A DNA stretch of 64,000 nucleotides. Source: Warburgia ugandensis. Taxonomy: Eukaryota; Streptophyta; Magnoliopsida; Canellales; Canellaceae. A program made the translations under genes and the position numbers. The notes below the pieces were generated by a model that ran no database searches, was not told the origin of the DNA, and saw only the letters and a list, made by a program, of their open reading frames with translations. How positions within the stretch are numbered: position 1 is the first letter of the stretch; every line of letters begins with the position of its first letter. Shown here piece by piece: positions 1 to 11,224 of this stretch. The stretch lies in assembly GCA_035236585.1 (NCBI GenBank), contig CP141139.1, positions 22,832,990 through 22,896,989 on the forward strand. The letters run 5' to 3'.

Positions 1-230
1 TTATTATATTCACTATCAAGGACACATCTTCTAATGATTTCATTGAGAAAGAACATAAACAAGTATAGATCGTCCCATAGAAAGTTCTTAACCTTGGGTA
101 GAAAATTAGATGCATCTTGTTTTCACAAATGCAATGGAATTTATTTGTTACAAGATAGTTGACAATGTTAACATACCAAGGTAATTGGGAAACATGTAGA
201 AGTTGCTCATTAGGAAAAGTTTCTTTTATT
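1..230 (-). pseudogene. Integrase N-terminal (HHCC-type) region, partial
   Basis: Minus-strand reading gives phrases resembling the region between RNase H and the zinc-binding domain of Athila/Tat integrases, such as KVKNFLWDDLYLF and NEIIRRCVLDSEYN. Frames change within the stretch and it is cut by the window edge, so neither the catalytic DDE core nor the C-terminus can be seen. It follows the RNase H remnant directly, as expected in Ty3 pol order. Confidence 0.6.
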
Positions 231-269
231 AGCATAGGTTTATTAGAAGACTCAACTATTGACCTAGAT

Positions 270-620
270 AGGTGATCTACTATAACATTTTCAGAACTCT
301 TATTGTCCTTAATTTCTATGTCAAATTCCTCTAGCAAGAGAATCCATCATATAAGTCTAGATTTATTATCCTTCTTAGATAAAAGGTACTTCATTGTAGC
401 ATGATCCGAGTAGATTATTACATTGGACCCTAAGAGATCAAATTTGTCCAAGGAGGAAACTATGGCCAACAACTCTTTCTATGTAGTGGAATTGAGTTGG
501 ACATCATTGAGAGTCTTACTTGCACAACAAATAATGTGAGAAAAGTTTAGCAATATGCTACCCCGAAACATTGCTGTTTGTGTTGTTGGAAGCATCACAC
601 ATGATCTCAAATGGAGCATT
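270..620 (-). pseudogene. Ty3 RNase H remnant
   Basis: The minus strand contains the CDAS motif of the Ty3 RNase H domain near 565-603. Lower down comes [20 protein letters not shown] (about 365-420), the typical 'VYSDHAALKYLL' region with its acidic residue. Stops and frame changes separate the pieces, so it is not functional. It lies directly downstream, on the minus strand, of the RT remnant. Confidence 0.7.
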
Positions 621-769
621 CCAATCTGTTAGTTATATGATAGGCACATAGGTTTGGCTTTAAGATGTTTAGAGGCTTTTATGTAGTTCTCATCAAAGTC
701 AAATATCACCTCCTTCACAAGCGGATTGCATATGGGCCTAGGAATTTTGCTGAAATCTTTAATGAATTT

Positions 770-1500
770 TTAGTCAAATCTAGCATGGCCTAGGAATGAT
801 TGGATCTCCTTCACCATCCTAGAAGGAGGGAGATTGGAGATGAGGTTCACTTTTGGCTTATCTACTTCTATGCCTTTCTGTGATATTATATGCCCTAGCA
901 TTATGCTACTTTTTACCATAAAATGGAATTTTTTCTTGTTAATAACTAAATTCTTTTCTTGATATCTCCCAAACATTAGGGATAGGTGGGCCAAGAACTC
1001 ATCAAAACTAGATCCAAATATTAAAAAATCATCCATAAACACCTCAAGAAATATCTCCACCATTTCTGAGAATATACTCATTATACACCATTTGCATATC
1101 CCAAAAAGGCATGTGTCTGTAGGAAAAGGTCTCGAATGGACAAGTCAAGGTAGCCTTCTCTTGATCCTCTGGTTTGTAAGAGGAATATTAATACCCATGA
1201 CCGGCTAACCTTTCAAGCATTTGGTATATGAAGGGAAGAGGAAAGTGGTCCTTGCTCATGACCGACTTCAACTTTTGGTGACTAATACAAACTCTTCCCT
1301 TAGTGGGCATATGAATGGGGACCACTTCATTGTCCTAATTGAGAAGTAGCACTACTATAGATTTCTTAGGGAGAACATAAATAAGACTGACCCATGTACT
1401 ATCAAAGATGGGGTAAATGATACTAGCTTAAGTACCTCTGCCCTAACTACCTCCTTCATATGAGGGTTTAGCCCCCATTACAAATCCCATGACATTTTTC
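770..1500 (-). pseudogene. Ty3 reverse transcriptase remnant
   Basis: An open stretch of 103 codons (770-1081) carries the RT catalytic box as F-M-D-D at about 1028-1039, followed by a segment ending in PPSRMVKEIQSFLGHARF, the conserved end of the Ty3 RT palm/thumb. Upstream, out of frame or with stops, the minus strand reads KPEDQEKATLTCPFETFSYR and MPFWDMQMVYN. These correspond to the TTF..PFGTF..RMPFGL.NAP region of plant Ty3 RTs. The protein is inactive because of stops and frameshifts. The YxDD tyrosine is phenylalanine, a variant known in Athila/Tat. Confidence 0.85.
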
Positions 1501-1605
1501 CATTCTCTTCTAAATGAATTCATCCTAGATGGACTACCCTATGGTTGTCTTGTCTCCATAGTACATTAAGTAGGTTTCCATCCTATTCATGATTGAGATC
1601 AGATG

Positions 1606-2290
1606 CTATGATAAAATGCAGGTTTCAAAGAGACCTAAAAATGGATATTTTGAACTTTCTAGCAAAGGTTTTAGGTCTAATATTGGTGTTTCCTCAAGTG
1701 GGTCCAAAGCAGTGGAAGATGGTGTCAGGGGCTCCACTTTTGGTCTCCATTCAAGAGTGTCCACTACACCTATAGCTTTAAGTAATGATTTCACTTCCTC
1801 CATGGTTCTAGCTTGGTTGGACTTAGAGGATGAAAGTTGCACGAACTATAATTTCTATAACATTCCTATTAAATGAATCTTTAGTTTCCATCTTTTATGG
1901 AGCAATTAAAAGTGTTGAACTCGAGTTTAATATTTCCAAATGATAGTTTCATAACTCCATTCCTACATTGATTATGACATTAGATGCAGCCAAGAATAGA
2001 CTACCCAAAATGGTAGGGATTTTAACATCTAGACTAGATACAAGTTCTATGCCTAGGACTAAAATGTCCACTGGAAAGAGGAATTGATATGACTATATTA
2101 AGACATCTTCTACTACTCCTCTAGGAAGTTTGATAGATTGGTCTACCAACTGTAGGGTAATAGAGGTAGGTTTCATCTCACCTAAACCTAATTGCTCATA
2201 GACCGAGTACGACAATAGGTTAACATTAGCATATAAATCTAAGAGTGCCTTATCAAATCCATTTCCCCAATAACACATGAGATTGTAGGA
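1606..2290 (-). pseudogene. Athila-type aspartic protease and protease-RT linker
   Basis: 2093-2278 encodes a retropepsin core reading KALLDLYANVNLLSYSVYEQ followed by LGLGEMKPTSITLQLVDQSI, the Athila/Tat protease signature. The catalytic triplet is D-L-Y here where the family has D-L-G/D-S-G, so the flap/active-site glycine is lost. 1606-1842 encodes the linker ending PILDLKPLLESSKYPFLG, typical of the segment just before RT in this lineage. Frameshifts separate the two. The protease would process Gag-Pol in an intact element. Confidence 0.8.
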
Positions 2291-2396
2291 AATCGAGGAT
2301 CTTTGTATTTTGGAGGGTTCTTTTGTTGCAGAATAGAATTTGAGGAGAAAGGCCTTTTATGCATAGTAAGCTACCGCTTTCATGTATATAGTTCTT

Positions 2397-2985
2397 TTAA
2401 GATTTAGCATAAGGAGGGAAGTCCTTAAAAGCATTGAGTAATGAAATGTTAATATTGACTTGTTTAAATATGTCCATTATCTCATTATAATTATTCTTCT
2501 TCCTAGTTGTATTTAATCTTTGAGGGAAGGGTGCCTTTAGAACATTAAGTGCATTAAGAAGGGGTTTAGAATAAGGGTTATTCATATTGCTAGGTTGATG
2601 ATATGTGTTCATAACATTTGTCTACTTTGAAAAAACTAGGGGAAACAAGAGCTGGATGGACACGTGGAGCATAGTGATTTTACTTAGAACAAACTGAACA
2701 TAACTCAAAATGAGGTTGTATAGGAGATCTGTTCATCATAAGGGCATTTAACTATTGAGAAATATAATCTATTTTGTTTAGCTTCTAGGTTAACATGTCT
2801 ATTTTACTATAAGATTAGAAGTGATGCCTAACTAATAGATACTTCCTTTCTTTATGGCTATGAATTTCTTTCCATTCGAGTTGAGTAATCTTATTGCTAG
2901 GAATTATCAACAAGTGTTGCAAAGAAATTCTAGGCTTCTGCATCGTTTATAGTCATGAAAGTCCCTCCACTAGTGGCATCTATCA
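2397..2985 (-). pseudogene. Athila Gag C-terminal remnant
   Basis: 2397-2612 encodes KAPFPQRL followed by NNYNEIMDIFKQVNINISLL and ending FPPYAKS. This is the conserved 'PFPQRL...EIMEIFKQVKINIPLLDAI...YAKFLK' block between Gag and protease in Athila/Tat elements. Homologous but degraded gag sequence continues up to the break at about 3009. No intact zinc knuckle was found in this copy. It is immediately followed by the protease remnant. Confidence 0.7.
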
Positions 2986-3009
2986 TAATTTTTTTTGGTA
3001 GTGTCAAAC

Positions 3010-4228
3010 TGATAAGTATTCAATTTTATATAAAAATCACCCATTTGGTTGCCTATGTGTTATAACTTATAGCATTAAATTAGGGCTTTTGGCCAAAAAT
3101 TATAAAACATGCATTTTTGACCTAATATACCAAATATTTGATAATTTGTAAGCTCAAAAGCTAAATCAAGGTAAGTATATGAATAATCATACTTTTTAGG
3201 ATTTAATTAGAGTTTTTGATCTTTTGTAGGAATCGAGATGGTGATCCAACGACAGGGATTGATCAAGATGAAACTTAAAGATCAAGATCAAAAGATAGAG
3301 CCAAGGCCTAAATGTCATCAACCTAATGTGAGATCAAGGATCAAGATCACCTCAAGTCAACCATTGGAGAAGTCATAGGTGTCTAAAGTGGTCCCATGCA
3401 TAAGCCATGCAAAGTCCACCACCTTTGCATGGGATCCACTCAACCCATGTAAGCCATGAAGAAGGTGATAAGCTAAGAGATCCATGAAGCCTAGCTAATC
3501 CATCAAAGCCAAAGGGGTGACCTATCCAGCCAAACCAAATGAGCCCTTAAAGGAAGCCATATGAGCCAAGCTTTATGGAAAGGCATGATTTAAGGAGAAT
3601 CCAATGCATAAGTCAAATAAGTCATGCTCATGGAGTGAATAATTAAAGGAAGAATTATGGCTCATTATTTTTCTCTCTTTCTATCATTATTTACCCCCCC
3701 CCCCCCCCCTCTTCTCTCCCATCTGACCTACTACATCATTTCTCCCATAGAATTCTCCATGCATGTGAGTAAAATGGAATCTTTTCCCACTTCTTTTCCC
3801 ACCATGTTCACTCCTTATGATTACCTTAAGCAACCACCGCACCTCGTCCTAGCCATCCATTCTTGAATGTGGTGCAATATACATGTATGTTTTAATTGCT
3901 TTAATTCTTGTTTTTCATGGTTATGATCTATGCTCTTATTGACCAATAATCCATGCACACCACTTGTTTAGTTGTATTCATAGGAAAGTTTCTAAATTTA
4001 TGTTTGTTTACCTTTAGCATGCTTCCAGATTCCATGTTAACATATATGTTAATTTTTCATTCTTAGTTAGGATAAAAATCACTATCTTTGGCTAGGTTAA
4101 ATAGTTTAAGTAAGGATTGACTCATCACACAAACCATTTGACTCCTCATGGGATCAATCTCACTTGTGTACTTATACTACAATCGATTCATGTGTTTACG
4201 AGTTTAACTTTAAAATAAAGAATACATT
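3010..4228 (+). repeat. Athila 5' LTR
   Basis: Begins TGATAAGTATTCAATTTTA, homologous to the LTR start at 35187 (minus strand). It shares the 'gtgatccaacgg...gattgatcaagatg' block and the later CT-rich part with a 16-C run (3694-3709). The end is set just before the degraded PBS. Confidence 0.65.
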
Positions 4229-4230
4229 TT

Positions 4231-4248
4231 TGGAATCATTACGAGGGA
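4231..4248 (+). other. Degenerate primer binding site (tRNA-Asp type)
   Basis: TGGAATCATTACGAGGGA occupies the position of the Athila PBS (TGGCGCCGTTGCCGGGGA in canonical elements) and lines up with the better preserved PBS at 32622-32639. Several mismatches make it non-functional. Confidence 0.5.
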
Positions 4249-5450
4249 ATTGCAATGGATTGTGTAGTGGATTTTAACTTGGATTATTTACCTCTAGTCT
4301 AGGTTTAGGATTTTTGCTTTATTTTTGCATATATTACTATTTTCTTCATATTGACCATAATTATTTGATTTTTTTGTAGGAAAATCAACAAAGGAGCTAT
4401 GGAAATCCTATGGCCAAAGCTTCATTAGCTTAGATTAAGTTTTTTTTATTGCTTTCTTAGATTAGGATTTGAGTGAAACATGTAGTGAGGCTCATTGTAT
4501 TTTGCACTTTGTTATTCAATTTTAAATGGGGTGTAATAATACAGAGCAAGCGTGGGATATGGTGGCCCACACTTTATCTTCATCATAAACCCCATTGTAA
4601 GTATCACTCACTTTCTGTTTATTTTTCTAGTTAGTTGCATTTAGTATAATTTTGCATTTGGACGGTAAATTATATCATATAGATTAGGGCCATACATTAC
4701 TAATTGTTGTATCTTTATTTAGTATTGTTGCACTAAAGCACCTATTTAACTTGGGTTAGATAACATATAGGTTGCACTAGTTTGCTTTTATTTTTCATTG
4801 CATATTTATAGCTTTATGGGGAATGAAATTAATGTTAGTAAGGGCCCCACAGGAACCCTTATAAGATAAGGACTAGATTTCATCACCAGCTTCTTGGCCC
4901 ACCTAGGAATCAATAAGCATCCTTGTATATCATGATCCTAACCCTTAAACTTTAATTTAAAATCAAGCAAAAAGAGAGTTAGGGTATTGAGATCATAGGA
5001 CCCTTTTAGAAGGACACAATCTATTGTCACTCCATTGGCTTTTGAGCATTGTGGTTATAGTGGGCGTCTTAAAATCCAAGTGATTTTCCCATGCCTTCTG
5101 TTGATGTTAGTTGAGGTCTAAATGCCTCCTAACATGAGGATTGTGTTAACCACTTTCAAGTAGAACCCAATTGGTAAGTAATAGTCAAATTTGGACAAAT
5201 GGAGGAGTTGTCTAGATCTAGGTTTAAGAAGTTACCACCATATGTACTAAGAATAGATAATCAAGAGACTACTTGATCAGTGATTACTAGGATTTTATTC
5301 TGCATCATATAGAGTTAAGTCAGTATATAGCTTAAGACAATTAGGTAGTTTATGCAAGGTCATTGATCTTAGAACTTATAGTTAGAGCCTCTCAACCCAT
5401 AGATTCAATGCAACCTTAAATAAGGGGAAAGAAACCAAATTCCTATCCCC
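4249..5450 (+). other. Athila untranslated leader
   Basis: About 1.2 kb without a coding signal, collinear with the reverse complement of 31419-32621. Both share the 'gtgaggctcattgtattttgcac' block, a 'gtgggccacac' block, 'agggccccac(a)ggaaccc' and the 'cctaaatgcctcc' block. It is a shared leader of two Athila copies, not a host gene. Confidence 0.65.
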
Positions 5451-5528
5451 ATGGCCACACCACCAGCAAGTTGAGTACAAATTTTATGTGCCACTCTAGC
5501 TCAACACCCCATCTTGTATGGCTTTACC
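5451..5528 (+). pseudogene. Athila gag 5' end, fragment
   Basis: From ATG 5451 the sequence matches the beginning of gag on the minus strand at 31418 (there MNEPLAEVERKS). The block around 'caacaccccatcttg' (5499-5513) is nearly identical in the two copies. A frameshift occurs within the first ten codons, and the gene ends at the junction near 5528 after about 26 codons. Confidence 0.6.
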
Positions 5529-5532
5529 CCCA

Positions 5533-5895
5533 ACAAGTGTTGATAATGTGCCCAATTTCCCCGCAATTATAACATCTAATAGTGGGCCTTTGCTATATTG
5601 GAGTAGGACACATATTTCCAGGGTGGAACCTTCTTCATTTGGGACATGGCTTTCTTTTTGTATGATTTGTTGGATGTCCAAAATTGAATTAGGGTCTCTT
5701 GACCTTTTGAAAAGACCTTTGATTATAGTTTCCACCTTCACTAAATTTAGTGATTTGGTTCTTGTGTAATTCTTCTTCAAACTTTGATGCCATCTCCACA
5801 CATTCTGCTAAAGTAATGGGTTTAGTACACATTACTTTCACCTTCAGCTCTAGGTTGAACCCTTCCATGAATCGATTCATTGTGTGTTTCAATCC
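5533..5895 (-). pseudogene. Ty3 Gag fragment with CCHC zinc knuckle
   Basis: The minus strand reads MNRFMEGFNLELKVKVM then ITLAECVEMASKFEEELHK, the C-terminal part of a Retrotrans_gag domain. After a frameshift comes a canonical CX2CX4HX4C knuckle (RCYNCGEIGHIINTCWG; 5533-5574) closed by a stop. This differs from Athila Gag and resembles gag of chromovirus-type Ty3 elements. The N-terminal half is missing: gag joins directly to mid-LTR sequence at about 5895. No pol follows because plus-strand Athila gag starts at 5528. Confidence 0.75.
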
Positions 5896-8332
5896 TCATG
5901 TAAGGTGACGTTTAGACCTCACAAATGTCAATAGAATGTACGGGAAGAGTGCAGCTCTATTAGAGAACCCCCTTAACCACCATGTTCAACATTCACTAGA
6001 GTGACCTTAGCTTAACCTTTCATAAGGTTTCTATGAGCATGTTAGCCCTAAGTAATCTTTCTAATTGATTTTAATTAAGTCCATGAACATTTAAAATGTC
6101 ATTCATGGGGCTTATTATTCTCCTAGTTTGGGCCAAGGATTTGATAATCCTTATATTGTCCTACTAACTATAGCCCTTACTAATATTAAGTCCAAGTCAT
6201 TTACTCATCTTAATTGTACACGATTCTCTTTTTCATTAGATTTCATTTTTTTATGATTTATGAATATTGAGACATAACCACTAATTAAACAATTATATCT
6301 ACTAACTTAAAGACAATTACGATGCTTATACTATACTTTAACAATTCAAATAATCATACACTTTAAATCATAAGCGAATTGTACATTTATAACAATCTGA
6401 GGGAATTTATACTCTAATATACTAACATGGATCCTAAGTTATAAAATACATGAAATTTTACTACTATCTAATGGAATCATGCTTAAACTACAAATTTAAA
6501 CTAACATGGCCATAAGATAATTAAATCTAACAACCTAATAATAAACTAATAACATTTAGAGCATAACATGCTAAAAATTAAGAATTTCACTATCATGCTT
6601 CCTAATTTCTAACATAAATCACATTTACAATTATATTATCAAATATTTAATTAATTTTAGGGCTTTTACTTCATTCAAGTCCAAAGATCATGTGCCTTGG
6701 TTTTTGTCATATTTAATCCATGATCTCAATGGATTCCATCATAATATCATTCATTCAATCCATCCCAAGGGTCTAATCGTACTTGATCTTATTGATCAAG
6801 TGGATCCCTTTGTATTTTTAGGATTTTTCTACCATAAAGGGTAAATCCCTCAATTTATCTAAGATTTGTCTAATTAAATCATGGATATCACTTTATTTCA
6901 GCATTATATCATCACTAAATCAAATCCCCAAGATCCAATCATCTCAGATCTTGAGGACCGTGAAAATTAGAAGCTTAATTATTGAAAATAGAAAGTTTCT
7001 GGAATGTTTTTGTCAATATTATGGTTTTAGAAGAAAATAGACACTATAAGCTTTCCATAGATTTTTTTTTTTTAATTTATTTATCTCAATTTGGAGTTCA
7101 AATGACTCCACAATTGAACTATGAAATTCACAATCGTTCTTAGGGTCTAGATTTGATCTAGGCCTGAAGGAACACACAGTTCAGATCAATCAGGAGGAAC
7201 GGTCACCACGTGCCTATCTTTGGTACACACGTGGTGACACACTCCCTTGTGACCTACGCTATCATGCGGTCATTTTGTCGAGGATTACGTCGCACATGGT
7301 GCGCTCACGGTCGCTTCTAGGATCCAGATTTAACCTAAAACTAATTTTAGAAAAATAAAAATTACATAAAATAAAATTAAATAATTCTAAGAAGTGTTTT
7401 TGCATACCTTATTGGAGAGAAAACATAGATTTGAAGCCCAATTTGAAATAAATACCATTTGATGATAAGATAGCCTGATGGTTGCTTATTTTGTGATTTC
7501 TCATTGATTGCACCTTTGGATCTTGAAATTGATTTGGGGATTTTGTAGATTAGGTTGCCTAGAATTGTATGGATGGTGGATTGTGAGATTCAATTTGGAA
7601 TAGAGTGCCTAAATGAATTTAGGTCTCTTGTTCCAATTAGAGAGAGGAGAGACAAAGTGCAAGAAGGGAAATTTTTGGGAGGTTTGGAATTTTGAGAAGG
7701 AATCTAGTTCTAGTTGTCTAGAGTTAGCAAGATGATTTTGTGAGAATTTTAATGAACTTTTTTGAAGGATTTTTGGAGGTGTATTTATAGATTTTTTTAA
7801 TTTTTCATAATTACTTGTAATAATCATGTTTCAATTCTTTTAAATATTAATCTAATATTTGGAGGTAGTGATTTTACCACTCATTACATATTTTCTAGCC
7901 ATTGGATTCATTTGTGGGCCCCTTGTGGTCCCCACGAGGGTGTGAAAGGATCATTTTGCCCTTTTATGGAGAAAAATCTATTTTATTCTCCCAAACTCGG
8001 AATTGAGCGTACTTAGTGGCATTGGATTTGTATTTTTGTGTAATTTCTAAATATTGATACCTTAGATCTTGATTATAGGTAAAATTTCCATTTTACCTTT
8101 TTATTCATAAAATGAAGAAAATTAGGGATTTTTCAATTTTACTAGGAATTGAACATACTTAGTGTCATGTCGATCAATTTTTAGAGTACATTCATAATTT
8201 CTAAGTTTTAAATCATGTTTTAATCTCTATAAAAAGATAATTTCCAATAAGCTAATATTCCACCCTAGAATTTTGAAATTTTCAAACTAAATTGATTTTC
8301 TCAATCAATTTACAAAAATTGGGGATACTACA
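5896..8332 (-). mobile_element. Giant LTR, 5' 2.4 kb only (minus strand)
   Basis: Read on the minus strand it begins TGTAGTATCCCCAATTTTTG at 8332 and is collinear with the plus-strand giant LTR from 35995 to about 38760: same start, same TATA region, same 'agtaggacaatataaggat' block (5' of 6180) and same 'aggattga' end point. It stops about halfway through the LTR and is joined to the gag remnant at 5895, so the 3' half of the LTR and the leader have been deleted. Confidence 0.8.
7783..7789 (-). promoter_or_regulatory. LTR TATA box
   Basis: CTATAAATAC on the minus strand occupies the same place as CTATAAATAC at 36560-36569 and CTATAAAGCC at 50215-50224 in homologous LTRs, followed by the same CCAAAAATCC block. 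Confidence 0.6.
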
Positions 8333-10133
8333 AAACCAACCCTCGATGCGTGGATGAGGGCTCAACAAGCAGTGGATCAATCCACCATGCATCACCTAGT
8401 TTTCCTCGCATCAAGCAATGACCCAAAGTAGGAAAATATGGGGGCGTTGGAGAAAATCGGCATCCACCCTACCCCTTTTCTCACCTACTGACTACCCTCT
8501 ATTCGGACTACTACCAACTACATCAAGAAACTTACTTCCCTAGGCAACACAACAGACACAAAACCTAGCTCCTACCTCTTCAATCACCTCTCCAACAACC
8601 CAGAAAGACCCTTTATTTGGACTTCTCACTGAAGTGGTGATCAGATTATCATGGTCAACTACCAATGGCACTCGCCTCAGTTCCCCATCTCCTTCATTCC
8701 CCTTCTTCTCCCCCTATCCTACTCTCTTTCTACTAGCCACCAGTGTGCTCAATGCCCCCCTCTTGCCTTTCCCTTCTCCTCTGGTTTGACCCACTGAAGA
8801 CCAGGTAAGGGCCTCTGATGTTCGACCACTGCCCGAAACCCTTCACCTCCTCATCTCTCTCTCTCTCCCCCTTCTGGCTGGCATAACCTGGTAGGTGACC
8901 CAACCTCGCTCCTCCTACCCCTATTCCCCTTCCTCTAGAGAGCTAAAGCAGACTGACTTGCCCCTGTCACATGCTCCTAACTGGCCTTGGTGAGCTAGGT
9001 TGACACGATAAGCCCCACCATACCCCTTAGAATTTTGTAAATCCAAAACAACCATTACAGTCCTTGCAATAAGAGGAATAAAATCCATCTATCCATTCAT
9101 TGATCAGAGATAATTTGATCATTGATCATGACTAGACCCTTGATTGGACTAGATCATCAAATCTGTGATTGATCTCACCATCTATCAAGATCTAGTCATT
9201 GATTTAAAGATGGATATGCTACTAATTTTTCAAAATTTGTAATGATCCAATTGTCAATCTACCTCCAAATGGCAGATCTGAACCTATTCCAACAATTCAT
9301 CATGATTTGACCATTGATTTTCCTTCAAAAGTCAAATTTGTGATCTATCCATGAACCCTTACATGATGTAGCCATTGATTGGTGACTAGTACCTTGATCT
9401 GTGACTAATATAATCCAATCTCCACTATCTGACTATTTAGTAACCTTCTAGTACCTAGATCTGTGATTGATATGAGCTCCCCTTTAAGTCTCGATGTAGA
9501 TTTCACACTAGATTATCTTAGGTGATCAGACTTGGCCCTTCATCTTAATCTAACCATATATTAGTGAAACATACTCTTAGATCGATATCTAATTTAAGTA
9601 TCTGTTCCAATTTAATTGTATATCTATCACCAAAGCACAAAAAAATGACATATCTAATCCCTTCCTAAGATTGACAACTGATTGACCATCTAATGCAAAT
9701 ATGTGAGATCCAGCACTACATCTCTTTCTAATCTATAGTGGTTCCATAGTTGGAACTACAGAGCAGTGTATCTTTGCTTTCCCAGTACACTAATCATTAA
9801 GAGAGACATGATCAGAGTTGTTTATTCATAAATTGATGACAAAACCTATAAATTGTCCAATCAATAGTTTGAGCTAAAGGAGGTACACATGGGAATTGAG
9901 GATGAATTCCATACAAGGTTGGTGGATAAAGATTGCTATTTTGGAAAGTCTAATAATTTCCATGTCTTTATAAGAATGATTGAACCAAATGATGATTTAC
10001 AGAGCATTGCCTTTAGTTACTAAAATTGTGGAGGCATGCGATACATTTAGAAGTTATCTTGTGACACATTTTAAATTATCAAATCAAAAATGGAATGACT
10101 AACTTAAACAGAAAATGTTATTGTTACCCTGGT
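8333..10133. other. Unassigned, no gene seen
   Basis: 8333-8960 is CT-rich with proline/serine-coding potential but stops in all frames and no recognised domain. 9095-9520 is rich in TGATC/GATCA words with a loosely repeated 'attgatc..tgatc' pattern. I recognise no transposon protein, LTR end or host gene. It may be old LTR-internal sequence. Confidence 0.3.
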
Positions 10134-11224
10134 TGTAACACCTCAACAAAAGACTGGAAACCATACTCAATGACTAGAACTTAGTATATATACATTTAGC
10201 TGATGTTGATAATACTTAAAAACATGATATACATTAGAATTAGCTACATATATGAAATGAACTTAAAACACTTATTTTATCCCAATTATAACATTGAGAC
10301 AAATGAGTAATTGGATTGCCTACCTTAATTTTGAACTTATGCTTCAAGTGGACATTGTAATACCTTAAACAAGGTTTGATCTTACGTATGATACTGAGAC
10401 ATAAGGAATTATAAATTGCTACTATAATATTTGCAATACCCCAAACAGTATGAAATATTAATAAGTATGTCAATAATAAAGTAAAGATTTCATACTAGCT
10501 CATAAGGTTTTTGAACTATAGGAAGACTTAAGCAAATGTGCAAGAAGAAGTCATACTTGTAATTAACAACTCGAGAATGATGAAACAACTAGTTCCAAGA
10601 TAGAAGAAAATTCAATATATTAACTCATAGTATGTATTCATGAATAAATGTTGAAGGAAATATCCTAAGGTCTTCAAAATAAGAGAAAGAATAAAAATTG
10701 TGTGAACAGTCCTTAATTAGGTTCACTTTAGCATGATTTGATTGTTATTTGTTGAAATGGAATTAGCTATTGACATGTGGGACTGGAAATGACCGTAATC
10801 ACATCAAATGTTTCACATTTAAAATTGGAAAGAATATTCTAAGTGTAATGGACATGCAATAGATATATACAAGCCATAACCTTAAGTTGTAACATACATG
10901 TCTTTACTAATCAAAGTTTGATTAGCAATTTAACTATGATTCCACATAACAATAAGCACTTTTAAGATATCATTTAACGATTCATCTTTTGTAGTCTTTG
11001 AGTTGGATGTATACTTTTAGAAACTTAAAGAGCATTATCTAATGTATGGGTTGAAAATGAATATTGTTAAATGGCTTTCTCATAAAACTTTGAAATAACA
11101 TTTTTATTTTCATGATCTATGATTTGAGCAGGCACTCGATGAGTAGTCGTAAGTTTGAATCGATGTGGACTTTTAGGTGTTTAGGTAGGCACTTTATGAG
11201 TAGTCGTAAGTTGTTGTAAGTCCT

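Larger units (their letters stand above)
1..2985 (-). mobile_element. Athila/Tat-lineage Ty3 retrotransposon, internal region, truncated by window edge
   Basis: Reading the minus strand from about 2985 down to 1 gives, in the normal Ty3 order, gag C-terminus, aspartic protease, linker, reverse transcriptase, RNase H and the start of integrase. All are broken by stops and frameshifts. The protease and linker sequences are of the Athila/Tat type found only in plants. The 5' part of gag and the 5' LTR are missing because a plus-strand LTR starts at 3010. The 3' part continues beyond the window. Assignment rests on recognised protein motifs, not on a search. Confidence 0.85.
3010..5528 (+). mobile_element. 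Athila-type element: 5' LTR, leader and gag start (truncated)
   Basis: The segment aligns by eye, in order, with the minus-strand Athila element at 31.3-35.2 kb: LTR start TGATAAGT, degraded primer binding site, long leader, then the first bases of gag. It is cut off at about 5528 where minus-strand gag of a different element begins. Its start at 3010 interrupts the minus-strand gag of the preceding element, so it is the younger of the two. I did not find a matching target-site duplication because the right end is missing. Confidence 0.7.

Noticed and set aside
1589-1876. 95-codon plus-strand frame
   Set aside because: Antisense shadow of the Athila protease-RT linker on the minus strand (1606-1842).
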